Shown here in pieces: positions 55,565 to 64,000 of a stretch of DNA of 64,000 nucleotides; positions within the stretch are counted from its first letter, which is position 1, and each line of letters opens with the position of its first letter. Origin of the DNA: Hydrogenophilales bacterium 16-61-112 (GTDB taxonomy: Bacteria > Pseudomonadota > Gammaproteobacteria > Burkholderiales > Thiobacillaceae); contig NCHD01000008.1 of assembly GCA_002257045.1 (NCBI GenBank), forward strand, positions 25,953 through 89,952, in the 5' to 3' direction. Position numbers and translations under genes: made by a program. The notes beneath the pieces are model-generated. The model ran no database searches and had not been told where the DNA came from. It was given only the letters and a program-made list of their open reading frames with translations.

Positions 55565-56005
55565 CTAGTTCTTCTTGCGCGGCTCACGAACGAGTCGCGT
55601 ACCGACGATGCGGTCGTGAAAGAACTGCCGGTCGCGGTCGAGCAGCGCCCACCAGAAACCCGCACCGGCCAGCAGCAAACCCGTCAGGGCCAGCGCAAAA
55701 CGCAGCGCTGCCTGTTTTAGCGTCACGGCATCGCCGTTCGGATTGACCAGGCGAATGCGCCAGGTTTTCATTGCCAGCGTTTGTCCGCTGCGCAACCAAA
55801 AGGCACTGAAGTAGGAAAACAACACGCCCACCAGATAAAGCTGGAATACGTGGTGCACCCAGCCAGTCTGCGCGTTGCCGACCATATACAGAAAAGGCAG
55901 GGCCGCGACGAAAATCACGGCGGTAACCAGCAGCAATTCATAAATCATGGCAGCGATTCGAATTGCCAGCGGGGCGGAGGCGGGGGCTATTGCGTTGTCT
56001 TGCAT
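55565..56005 (-). CDS. RDD-family membrane protein
   Basis: This 146-residue protein has the RDD pattern: RIAAMIYELLLVTAVIF at the N-terminus, a middle with SGQTLAMKTWRIRLVNPNG, and a C-terminal LLDRDRQFFHDRIVGTRLV. Three membrane segments are predicted. Some RDD proteins act as Na+/H+ antiporters. The ATG at 56005 begins the domain; the longer frame upstream overlaps the divergent DUF2173 gene. Confidence 0.85.
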   Translation of the reverse strand: MQDNAIAPASAPLAIRIAAMIYELLLVTAVIFVAALPFLYMVGNAQTGWVHHVFQLYLVGVLFSYFSAFWLRSGQTLAMKTWRIRLVNPNGDAVTLKQAALRFALALTGLLLAGAGFWWALLDRDRQFFHDRIVGTRLVREPRKKN

Positions 56006-56017
56006 GGTGGCTGCTCG

Positions 56018-56422
56018 ATGCATATCGTAAAGCAACTCATGGCTATTCCCGGTGTGATTGCCGCAGGTGAGTTTGCGTTTCGCGGTGACCGTTTCTCGTA
56101 CGAAGGCGCCCTGACCGACGAATTTGCCCGGATGGCGTCGATTCTGTGTCGGGCCAACACCCTGGCAATCAACATGCAAACCGAAATAATCGACTCTTTC
56201 GCTGAAGGATGCGGTTGTCGTCCTGTGCAGGGCTGGATTGCGCACGGCAATCTGGTCACCATCTGTGCGGTCGGCAATTACTTTGCCTTCATCGAAAATC
56301 GTGACGAATTGCTGAACGATGTAATGACCATCATGCGTGCCAAAGTGGGCGACATCCGCGATGACTTGCTGGCAAATCTGTATTCCAAGCTGGGTGGTGA
56401 TACCAAGGAAGCGCTGTACTGA
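56018..56422 (+). CDS. DUF2173 family protein 1
   Basis: This 134-residue protein is the first of three tandem DUF2173 members. Its blocks are VKQLMAIPGVIAAGEFAFRG, CRPVQGWIAHGNLVTICAVGNYFAFIENRDELLNDVMTIM and a charged C-terminal extension not shared by the other two. The alternating strand-helix layout resembles the roadblock/LC7 or profilin-like shape; that is inference from layout. The ATG at 56018 is divergent from the RDD gene, 12 bp away. The family is uncharacterised. Confidence 0.75.
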   Translation: MHIVKQLMAIPGVIAAGEFAFRGDRFSYEGALTDEFARMASILCRANTLAINMQTEIIDSFAEGCGCRPVQGWIAHGNLVTICAVGNYFAFIENRDELLNDVMTIMRAKVGDIRDDLLANLYSKLGGDTKEALY

Positions 56423-56456
56423 CCTGTACTGAAATCGATACCAAAGGAGACGCGGA

Positions 56457-56795
56457 ATGAATCTGGAAAAAATGATGGATTTGCCGGGCGCTATGGCAGC
56501 GTTCACGTATTCCGACAAGGGGGATTTGCAATCACACCTTGTTCGTGAAGGAACCGAGCTCACGGCGCAGGTGCTGGATTTGCTTGCGCATTCGTGTGTG
56601 GCCAACCTGGCTATTGCCAACATGGAGGCGCGTGGCTGGGAGGCCGTGACTGGGCAGGGCGGATTTCAGCCGCTCAAGGGATTTTCAGTCGTCGGCCTCG
56701 AGTGGTCGGTGGTTGTTAATGGAAATTGCGGCGTGGTTGTGCGTAATCGCGATGCCGATTATGAAGCTGCTTTTTCAGCCTTGCAGGCTGCCTGA
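56457..56795 (+). CDS. DUF2173 family protein 2
   Basis: This 112-residue protein shares the pattern LEKMMDLPGAMAAFTYSDKGDL, then FQPLKGFSVVGLEWSVVVNGNCGVVVRNRDADYEAAF, with copies 1 and 3. It differs most in the middle helix. AAGGAGA 8 bases before the ATG fixes the start. It lies 34 bp after copy 1 and 9 bp before copy 3. The three are one operon and may form a heteromeric complex. No catalytic residues are evident. Confidence 0.75.
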   Translation: MNLEKMMDLPGAMAAFTYSDKGDLQSHLVREGTELTAQVLDLLAHSCVANLAIANMEARGWEAVTGQGGFQPLKGFSVVGLEWSVVVNGNCGVVVRNRDADYEAAFSALQAA

Positions 56796-56804
56796 GGAGC
56801 GCAT

Positions 56805-57140
56805 ATGTCGCTGAAAAAAATCCTGATTCTGGATGGCGTAACAGCGGTATGCCGCTTTCGTGACGATGGTGTCGTCATGGAGGCCGAAGGCGTGCTGCCT
56901 CCCGAACTGCTGGGGCGTCTGGCAAAGTTTGCCCAGTGGTATCGCCGAATGGTTTCGGGCAATACCGATCTCTTGTCGTTGTTTTCGCAAATGCGGGGCT
57001 GGTCTCCCTCGCAGGGGTGGATCGTGCAGGGCGATTCCGTTACGGTGTGCAGCTCAGGCAACATGGTTTGTCTGTTTGATAACGCGCAGGGGTCGCTCAA
57101 TCAAATCATGCAGGTCCTGTCCGAAGCGGCGCACGAATAA
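56805..57140 (+). CDS. DUF2173 family protein 3
   Basis: This 111-residue protein has LKKILILDGVTAVCRFRDDGVV, RGWSPSQGWIVQGDSVTVCSSGNMVCLFDNAQGSLNQIM, closely following copy 1 at its C-terminal half. GGAG 7 bases before the ATG fixes the start. A terminator follows, so the trio is a closed transcription unit. Confidence 0.75.
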   Translation: MSLKKILILDGVTAVCRFRDDGVVMEAEGVLPPELLGRLAKFAQWYRRMVSGNTDLLSLFSQMRGWSPSQGWIVQGDSVTVCSSGNMVCLFDNAQGSLNQIMQVLSEAAHE

Positions 57141-57192
57141 TAGGCAGCATGCTTTTGCTGCGCAGTCACGCAGCAACGGGCAAATGTCCCTA

Positions 57193-57219
57193 GCCCTCCC
57201 TTTGCGGAGGGCTTTTTTA
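57193..57219 (+). terminator. Terminator after the DUF2173 genes
   Basis: GCCCTCC (57193-57199) and GGAGGGC (57206-57212) form a stem with a 6-base loop, followed by six T residues. Confidence 0.85.
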
Positions 57220-57366
57220 CATTCCGGGTCTGGATTCGGCAGGGATCAACCGGTTGAAATTGCTTGAAATTCTGTGAATTGGCCTGCAGGCCATGAATTC
57301 TTGACCGGAACAGGACAAAACGATTACTCTCACAGGTCCACCAATGAATTGATTTTTTGCCAGTTT

Positions 57367-59079
57367 ATGGAAGTTACGGGCGCTGAGATCGTCGTACGTT
57401 GTCTGGCTGAAGAAGGGGTCGAATTTGTATTCGGTTATCCCGGCGGTGCCGTGCTTAACATTTACGATGCGATTTTCAAGCAGGACAAATTCAAGCATGT
57501 GCTGGTTCGGCACGAGCAGGCCGCCGTGCATGCTGCCGACGCCTACGCGCGCGCAACCGGTCGCGTAGGCGTGGCGCTGGTAACGTCTGGCCCCGGCGTC
57601 ACGAACGCCGTGACCGGCATTGCCACAGCCTATATGGATTCGATCCCCATCGTGGTTGTGAGCGGTCAGGTGCCAACGGCGGCCATTGGTCTTGATGCGT
57701 TTCAGGAAGTCGATGCGGTTGGCATCACGCGCCCCTGCGTCAAGCACAACTTCCTGGTCAAGGACATCAAGGACCTCGCAGAGACATTCAAGAAGGCTTT
57801 CCACATCGCGGCCTCCGGCCGTCCCGGTCCAGTCCTGGTCGATGTGCCCAAGGATGTGACCGCCCATTTGGCCGAATTTGTTTATCCCACGACGGTCGAG
57901 ATGCGCTCCTACAACCCGGTTGTCAAGGGTCATAGCGGGCAATTGAAGCGCGCCGTACAGATGCTGCTCGAAGCCAAGCGGCCGATGGTTTATGCCGGCG
58001 GCGGCGTGGTGCTGGGCGATGCGGCGACGCAGTTGACCGAGCTTACCCGTTTGCTGGGCTTCCCCTGCACCAACACGCTGATGGGGCTGGGCGGTTATCC
58101 CGCTACCGACAGGCAGAGTCTCGGCATGCTCGGCATGCATGGCACTTACGAAGCCAACATGGCGATGCAGCACTGCGATGTGCTGATTGCCGTGGGCGCG
58201 CGGTTTGATGATCGAGTGATTGGCAATCCGGCTCATTTTGCACGCGAGCAGCGTCGCATCATTCACATTGACGTCGACCCGTCGTCGATTTCCAAACGGG
58301 TCAAGGTCGATGTCCCCATCGTGGGTGACGTCAAGAGCGTACTCGACGACCTGCTTGTCTTGCTGAAGCAGTCCAGGGAAAAGAGCGATGCTGCAGCGCT
58401 GAATGCCTGGTGGACGCAGATCGAACTCTGGCGCTCCAAAGACTGCCTCAAGTACAACCGTAGCGGCAGCATCATCAAGCCGCAGTACGTGGTTGAAAAG
58501 CTATGGGAAGTTACCAAGGGTGATGCCTACGTCACGTCCGACGTCGGCCAGCACCAGATGTGGGCAGCGCAGTATTACAAGTTCGACAAGCCGCGTCGCT
58601 GGATCAACTCGGGTGGCTTGGGCACCATGGGCGTCGGCCTGCCGTATGCGATGGGCGTGCAGCTTGCGTTCCCCGATGCGCAGGTTGCCTGCATCACCGG
58701 CGAGTCGAGCATCCAGATGTGTATCCAGGAACTGTCGACCTGCAAGCAGTACCGCATTCCGGTCAAGGTCATCACGCTCAACAATCGTTACATGGGAATG
58801 GTGCGGCAGTGGCAGGAATTCTTCTACGGCAGCCGCTACGCCGAGTCCTACATGGAATCGCTGCCCGACTTCGTCAAGCTGGCCGAAGCCTACGGTCACG
58901 TCGGCATGCGCATCGACAAGCCCGAAGACGTCGAAGCTGCGCTGAAAGAAGCCTTCTCGCCCGCGCTGAAGGAGCGTCTGGTGTTCATGGACTTCCAGAC
59001 CGATCAGACCGAAAACGTTTTCCCTATGGTGGAGGGCGGCAAAGGTCTGTCTGAAATGATTCTGGCGGAGGAGCTGTGA
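57367..59079 (+). CDS. ilvI: Acetolactate synthase large subunit
   Basis: This 570-residue TPP enzyme has VTGAEIVVRCLAEEGVEFVFGYPGGAVLNIYD, catalytic Glu in VRHEQAAVHAAD, GPGVTNAVTGIATAYMDSIP and the TPP-binding region TGESSIQMCIQELSTC...NNRYMGMV. It condenses pyruvate (or 2-oxobutyrate) to acetolactate for Val, Leu and Ile synthesis. The ATG at 57367 begins the usual N-terminus. It overlaps ilvH by one base. I see no T-box or leader peptide in the 150 bp upstream. Confidence 0.95.
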   Translation: MEVTGAEIVVRCLAEEGVEFVFGYPGGAVLNIYDAIFKQDKFKHVLVRHEQAAVHAADAYARATGRVGVALVTSGPGVTNAVTGIATAYMDSIPIVVVSGQVPTAAIGLDAFQEVDAVGITRPCVKHNFLVKDIKDLAETFKKAFHIAASGRPGPVLVDVPKDVTAHLAEFVYPTTVEMRSYNPVVKGHSGQLKRAVQMLLEAKRPMVYAGGGVVLGDAATQLTELTRLLGFPCTNTLMGLGGYPATDRQSLGMLGMHGTYEANMAMQHCDVLIAVGARFDDRVIGNPAHFAREQRRIIHIDVDPSSISKRVKVDVPIVGDVKSVLDDLLVLLKQSREKSDAAALNAWWTQIELWRSKDCLKYNRSGSIIKPQYVVEKLWEVTKGDAYVTSDVGQHQMWAAQYYKFDKPRRWINSGGLGTMGVGLPYAMGVQLAFPDAQVACITGESSIQMCIQELSTCKQYRIPVKVITLNNRYMGMVRQWQEFFYGSRYAESYMESLPDFVKLAEAYGHVGMRIDKPEDVEAALKEAFSPALKERLVFMDFQTDQTENVFPMVEGGKGLSEMILAEEL

Positions 59080-59576
59080 TGGTGCGCCGCCATATTATTT
59101 CGCTGTTGATGGAAAACGAGGCGGGCGCACTGTCGCGTGTGGCCGGCCTGTTTTCCGCGCGTGCCTACAACATCGAGTCCTTGACGGTTGCACCGACCGA
59201 GGACGCGACGCTGTCGCGCATGACCATTGTCACGGTGGGTTCGGAAGAGGTCATCGAACAGATCACCAAGCAGCTGAACAAGCTGGTGGACGTGATCAAG
59301 GTCATGGACCTGACCGAAGGCAGCCATATCGAGCGTGAGCTGATGCTGGTCAAGGTCAAGGCGGTAGGCGTCGGGCGAGAGGAAATGAAGCGCACCGCCG
59401 ACATTTTTCGCGGCCGCATCATCGATGTCACCGACGCTACATATACCATCGAGCTGACCGGAACCGGCTCCAAGCTCGATGCGTTCCTGGAGGCGATCGA
59501 CCCCATTTTCATCATCGAAACCGTGCGTACCGGCGCGTCTGGTATCGGACGTGGCGAACGCAGTCTTAAAGCCTGA
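59079..59576 (+). CDS. ilvH: Acetolactate synthase small (regulatory) subunit
   Basis: This 165-residue protein has an N-terminal ACT domain (RHIISLLMENEAGALSRVAGLFSARAYNIESLTV) that binds the feedback inhibitor valine, and the C-terminal domain of IlvH. The ATG at 59079 overlaps the ilvI stop (TGATG) and has GGAGG 7 bases before it. It activates and regulates IlvI. Confidence 0.95.
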   Translation: MVRRHIISLLMENEAGALSRVAGLFSARAYNIESLTVAPTEDATLSRMTIVTVGSEEVIEQITKQLNKLVDVIKVMDLTEGSHIERELMLVKVKAVGVGREEMKRTADIFRGRIIDVTDATYTIELTGTGSKLDAFLEAIDPIFIIETVRTGASGIGRGERSLKA

Positions 59577-59583
59577 TTTTTAA

Positions 59584-60654
<1,071 letters not shown>

Positions 60655-60669
60655 TTCGCGTCAGGGATC

Positions 60670-60720
60670 AGGGGTGAGGCGCAAGGGCAGGTTGCCCGCG
60701 CGCTTCACCCCTTTATTTTT
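60670..60720 (+). terminator. Terminator after ilvC
   Basis: AGGGGTGA (60670-60677) pairs with TCACCCCT (60705-60712), with further internal pairing, and is followed by a T-rich stretch. It may partly separate ilvIHC from psd-pssA-leuA. Confidence 0.7.
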
Positions 60721-60749
60721 TACATGGCTGCTATCACCGAACCGAACTT

Positions 60750-61376
60750 ATGACACATCCTTTGATTGCCCGCGAGGGCTGGCTGGTCTTGCTGGCCGCG
60801 TTTTCTGCTGCAATTCTGGCCACGGTTTTTCTTGGTGCCTGGTCGATTCCGTTCTGGATATGGGCGGTTTTTGCGCTCCAGTTTTTCCGCGATCCGGCGC
60901 GCGTGCCGCCGAGCGACGCCGATGCGGTGATTTCGCCTGCTGATGGCCGCATCGTCGCAGTGGAAAAGGTGCGTGACGCATATCTTGATCGCGATGCACT
61001 CAAAATCAGCGTGTTCATGAACGTGTTCAACGTTCACTCCAACAAGAGTCCGGTAGATGGCGAGATCAAAGGGGTCTGGTACATGCCCGGCAGTTTTGTG
61101 AATGCGGATCTCGACAAGGCCTCGACCGAAAACGAGCGCAATGCCCTGTGGATTCAGACGCCTCATGGCGATGTCACCTCGGTGCAGATTGCCGGTCTGA
61201 TCGCGCGGCGTATCCTGTGCTACGTCCGCACCGGGGACAAACTGGCCCGGGGCCAGCGTTACGGTTTTATCCGTTTTGGTTCGCGGGTGGATGTCTACTT
61301 GCCCACGTCGGCGCGCGCAGAGGTTTCAATTGGCCAGAAAGTGACCGGCGGGCGTACCATATTGGCACGCTGGTAA
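60750..61376 (+). CDS. psd: Phosphatidylserine decarboxylase proenzyme
   Basis: This 208-residue protein is the short bacterial form. It has [43 protein letters not shown], and the self-cleavage site [11 protein letters not shown], where S178 becomes the pyruvoyl group. It makes phosphatidylethanolamine at the inner membrane; residues about 5-40 are hydrophobic. pssA follows 12 bp on and supplies its substrate. Confidence 0.95.
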   Translation: MTHPLIAREGWLVLLAAFSAAILATVFLGAWSIPFWIWAVFALQFFRDPARVPPSDADAVISPADGRIVAVEKVRDAYLDRDALKISVFMNVFNVHSNKSPVDGEIKGVWYMPGSFVNADLDKASTENERNALWIQTPHGDVTSVQIAGLIARRILCYVRTGDKLARGQRYGFIRFGSRVDVYLPTSARAEVSIGQKVTGGRTILARW

Positions 61377-61388
61377 CTGTTTCTTCTT

Positions 61389-62189
61389 ATGCCCGAACTC
61401 CAACACCGTAAAGCAGATTTGTCGCGCACGCGCATGCGTGACCGTGGCATCTATCTGCTTCCCAACCTGTTTACGACGGGTGCCCTGTTCGCTGGTTTTT
61501 ATGCGGTGGTGCAGGCGATGAACGGACGCTTCGAGCACGCCGCCGTGGCTATTTTCATCGCCATGGTGCTCGACGGACTGGATGGACGGGTTGCCCGCAT
61601 GACCCATACGCAAAGTGCATTTGGCGCTGAATACGATAGCCTGTCCGACATGGTTTCGTTCGGCGTTGCGCCTGCGCTGGTTATTTATGTTTTCGCCCTG
61701 CAAAGTCTGGGCAAAATAGGCTGGATTGCGGCTTTTGTTTACTGTGCAGGCGCTGCGTTGCGGCTGGCCCGCTTCAACACCCAGCTCGAAACCGTAACCG
61801 ACAAGCGCTTTTTTCAGGGAATGCCCAGTCCCTCTGCGGCCGCGTTGATTGCTGGTTTTGTCTGGGTCATGGTCGAGTATGGCGTCGAAGGTCGGGACGT
61901 GCGGTGGCTGGCGGCTGCGATCGCCTTGTTCGGCGGCCTCACCATGGTCAGCAATTTCCGGTATTACAGCGGCAAGGAAATCAATCTGCGCAAAAGCGTG
62001 CCGTTCTTTGTCATCTTGCTGGTTGTACTCGCATTCGTGTTGATATCGACCAGCCCACCCGAGGTGTTGTTCGGCATTTTTTTGCTGTATGGCCTGTCTG
62101 GATATGGCGAGGCGGTCATGCGGTTTTTGCGCAAGCGAAAGCTGGCGAAGACATCCCCGGCCCTGAATCGCGACAACGAACCGATGTGA
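61389..62189 (+). CDS. pssA: CDP-diacylglycerol-serine O-phosphatidyltransferase
   Basis: This 266-residue membrane protein shows the CDP-OH-P signature [27 protein letters not shown]. Its N-terminus, [19 protein letters not shown], is typical of type II PssA. It joins serine to CDP-diacylglycerol. It pairs with psd for phosphatidylethanolamine synthesis and stands between ilvC and leuA, an arrangement common in betaproteobacteria. Confidence 0.95.
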   Translation: MPELQHRKADLSRTRMRDRGIYLLPNLFTTGALFAGFYAVVQAMNGRFEHAAVAIFIAMVLDGLDGRVARMTHTQSAFGAEYDSLSDMVSFGVAPALVIYVFALQSLGKIGWIAAFVYCAGAALRLARFNTQLETVTDKRFFQGMPSPSAAALIAGFVWVMVEYGVEGRDVRWLAAAIALFGGLTMVSNFRYYSGKEINLRKSVPFFVILLVVLAFVLISTSPPEVLFGIFLLYGLSGYGEAVMRFLRKRKLAKTSPALNRDNEPM

Positions 62190-62256
62190 TTCGACGTATT
62201 GCCATGAATCAAACCCTCACCTTCTTTTTTTCTGCCTGATGCTCGTGGACTCCGCC

Positions 62257-63792
62257 ATGAAAGATCGTTTGTTCGTATTCGACACTACCTTGCGCGACGG
62301 CGAGCAAAGCCCCGGCGCGTCGATGACCAAGGATGAAAAATTACGCATTGCGCGCCAGTTGGAAAAGCTCGGCGTCGATGTGATCGAAGCCGGGTTTGCC
62401 GTCGCAAGCCCGGGCGATGCCGATGCCATTCATGCCATTGCTGGAGCGATCAAGGAATCGACCGTGTGTTCGCTGGCGCGCGCCAACGAGCGTGACATCC
62501 ATGCGGCGGGTGGCGCGATCAAGCCCGCCAAGTCGGGCCGTATCCATACCTTCATCGCCACCTCGCCCATCCATATGGAAAAGAAGTTGCGGATGCAGCC
62601 GGATCAGGTCGTCGAGGCGGCGGTCAAGGCAGTGAAGCTCGCGCTCGAATATACCGATGATGTGGAGTTCTCAGCCGAGGATGCGGTGCGTTCTGAAATG
62701 GATTTCCTGGTACGCATTTTCGACGAAGTGATCAAGGCTGGCGCCAAGACAATCAACGTGCCCGACACCGTCGGTTACAGCATTCCAGCCTTGTGGGGCG
62801 AGCGCATGAAGCAGCTGATTGAGCGCGTACCCCATTCCGACAAGGTCATCTGGTCGACCCACTGTCACAACGATCTCGGTATGGCGGTTGCCAACTCTCT
62901 GGCTGCCGTGATGAACGGCGCGCGCCAGGTCGAGTGCACCATCAATGGCCTGGGCGAACGCGCCGGCAATGCCTCGCTGGAAGAAATTGTCATGGCGGTG
63001 CGCACCCGCAAGGACGTGTTCCCCTGCGATACCCGCATCGATGCTACGCAGATCGTGCCCGCGTCCAAGCTGGTGTCGACCATTACGGGTTATCCGGTGC
63101 AGCCGAACAAGGCCATTGTCGGCGCCAATGCCTTTGCCCACGAATCCGGCATCCACCAGGACGGCGTGCTTAAGCACCGCGAGACCTATGAAATCATGCG
63201 TGCGGAAGACGTCGGCTGGAACGCCAACCGCTTAACCTTGGGCAAGCTCTCCGGGCGCAACGCATTCAAAACCAAGCTCGGCGAGTTGGGCATCCTGATC
63301 GACAGCGAAGAGGCGCTCAACGCAGCCTTTGCCCGCTTCAAGGAACTCGCCGACAAGAAGCGCGAGATTTTCGATGAAGACTTGCAGGCATTGGTCAGCA
63401 GCGAAAGCTATGCAGCCGAGCACGAACGCTACAAGCTGGTGTCGTTGCGGGTCTGCTCCGAGACGGGGGAAATTCCGAACGCGCAGCTGGTGTTCACCGA
63501 CAATGGGGCCGAAAGGCGGGCCGAAGGCTCAGGCTCGGGGCCGGTCGACGCCACGTTCAAGGCGCTGGAGTCGGTGGTGGCCAGCGAAGCCGATTTGCTG
63601 CTGTATTCGGTCAACAACATCACCAGTGGAACCGATGCGCAAGGCGAGGTAACGGTGCGCCTGGCCAAAGAGGGGCGCGTGGTGAACGGGCAGGGCGCCG
63701 ATACGGATATCGTCGTGGCCTCGGCCAAGGCCTATCTGCACGCACTGAACAAGCTGGACTCGAAAATGGAGCGGGCGCATCCGCAGGTGTGA
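62257..63792 (+). CDS. leuA: 2-isopropylmalate synthase
   Basis: This 511-residue enzyme has the catalytic N-terminus [17 protein letters not shown], metal-binding [33 protein letters not shown] and the C-terminal LeuA regulatory domain that binds leucine. It condenses acetyl-CoA with 2-oxoisovalerate, the first step of leucine synthesis. The ATG at 62257 matches the family start; ATG 62239 would add six residues. Confidence 0.96.
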   Translation: MKDRLFVFDTTLRDGEQSPGASMTKDEKLRIARQLEKLGVDVIEAGFAVASPGDADAIHAIAGAIKESTVCSLARANERDIHAAGGAIKPAKSGRIHTFIATSPIHMEKKLRMQPDQVVEAAVKAVKLALEYTDDVEFSAEDAVRSEMDFLVRIFDEVIKAGAKTINVPDTVGYSIPALWGERMKQLIERVPHSDKVIWSTHCHNDLGMAVANSLAAVMNGARQVECTINGLGERAGNASLEEIVMAVRTRKDVFPCDTRIDATQIVPASKLVSTITGYPVQPNKAIVGANAFAHESGIHQDGVLKHRETYEIMRAEDVGWNANRLTLGKLSGRNAFKTKLGELGILIDSEEALNAAFARFKELADKKREIFDEDLQALVSSESYAAEHERYKLVSLRVCSETGEIPNAQLVFTDNGAERRAEGSGSGPVDATFKALESVVASEADLLLYSVNNITSGTDAQGEVTVRLAKEGRVVNGQGADTDIVVASAKAYLHALNKLDSKMERAHPQV

Positions 63793-63920
63793 AGTGGGCA
63801 GGGTGCGAGTGACAGGATGCGGCGGCAAATGCAGGTTATGGCAGCCTGAACTTCTACCGATCATCCTCCCCGTCAGACCCGTAAATCCGTTAAAATCCAC
63901 ATAGTTATCTCATCCCTGAC

Positions 63921-63944
63921 CGGGCACGGAAACGTGCCCGTTTT
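63921..63944 (+). terminator. Terminator between leuA and lepA
   Basis: An 8-bp perfect stem (CGGGCACG, loop GAAA, CGTGCCCG) is followed by TTTT. It ends only 3 bases before the lepA start codon. Confidence 0.75.
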
Positions 63945-63947
63945 GCT

Positions 63948-64000
63948 GTGTCGCAGAACCTGATCCGCAATTTCTCCATCATCGCCCACATTGACCACGG
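63948..64000 (+). CDS. lepA: Elongation factor 4 (LepA), first codons only
   Basis: The last 53 bases read V/M-SQNLIRNFSIIAHIDH from GTG 63948, matching the LepA opening IRNFSIIAHIDHGKST with the start of the G1 loop. LepA is a ribosome-associated GTPase. The gene continues past the right edge. No Shine-Dalgarno is visible because the terminator hairpin occupies that place. Confidence 0.85.
   Translation, partial: MSQNLIRNFSIIAHIDH

Overview
The window reads as a chromosomal segment of a GC-rich betaproteobacterium, most like a sulfur-oxidising Thiobacillus or close relative. This placement is inference. It rests on the ilvI-ilvH-ilvC-psd-pssA-leuA gene order, tandem DUF1631 genes, a DsrC/TusE-like protein, three adjacent DUF2173 genes (a family I associate with sulfur oxidisers) and several PEP-CTERM proteins. 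There are no rRNA genes, CRISPR arrays or recognisable transposases. There are four tRNA genes: Gly-CCC, Arg-CCT, Glu-TTC and Ala-GGC.

Layout. 1-5.4 kb: the end of a BNR/Asp-box-like protein, CorA, then a PhnD-like binding protein overlapping a membrane GGDEF-EAL protein. 5.7-12.9 kb: a surface-glycan locus with an O-antigen ligase, two GT25 enzymes, a small DxD transferase-like protein, two GT10 (fucosyltransferase-like) paralogues facing each other, and a phosphomannomutase/phosphoglucomutase. 12.9-18.7 kb, minus strand: an ECF sigma factor, a cupin presumed to be its anti-sigma factor, a YheT-like hydrolase, a DUF4331 protein, a TPR protein and a PEP-CTERM protein. A second PEP-CTERM protein (DUF4394) is divergent from the sigma gene. 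19.9-24.2 kb: an NTF2-like protein, a cellulose-synthase-like enzyme with a PilZ domain plus BcsS, and a frameshifted PEP-CTERM gene. 24.4-31.5 kb, minus strand: mutY, a small phosphate-binding-like protein, a porin-like protein, a GGDEF-EAL protein, a DsrC-like protein, ilvE and a zinc-ribbon protein.

31.6-36.4 kb: two DUF1631 paralogues and tRNA-Gly. 36.4-42.1 kb, plus strand: thiS-thiG-trmB, marC, and an oxidative pentose-phosphate operon (gnd-zwf-pgl). 42.3-46.9 kb: a third GGDEF-EAL protein, a YecA/SEC-C protein and a CbiM-like membrane protein. 46.9-51.8 kb: hrpA, a CDP-alcohol phosphatidyltransferase and a membrane-anchored peroxiredoxin. 51.9-53.2 kb: a tRNA-bounded low-coding island carrying AT-rich repeats, tandem terminators and a 37-residue ORF. 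53.1-56.0 kb: a GlcD-like oxidase whose reading frame runs through tRNA-Ala, then SseB-like, unknown and RDD proteins. 56.0-57.1 kb: three DUF2173 genes. 57.4-63.8 kb: branched-chain amino-acid and phospholipid genes. The window ends in the first codons of lepA.

The themes are cyclic-di-GMP signalling (three GGDEF-EAL proteins, two encoded next to periplasmic-binding-protein genes, plus a PilZ synthase), envelope and exported polysaccharide, and ordinary housekeeping. The leads most worth following are the stopless GlcD-tRNA-Ala fusion, the DUF2173 triplet, the DsrC-like protein with a shifted single cysteine, the binding-protein/porin/GGDEF-EAL module, and the sigma-linked DUF4331/TPR/PEP-CTERM block.
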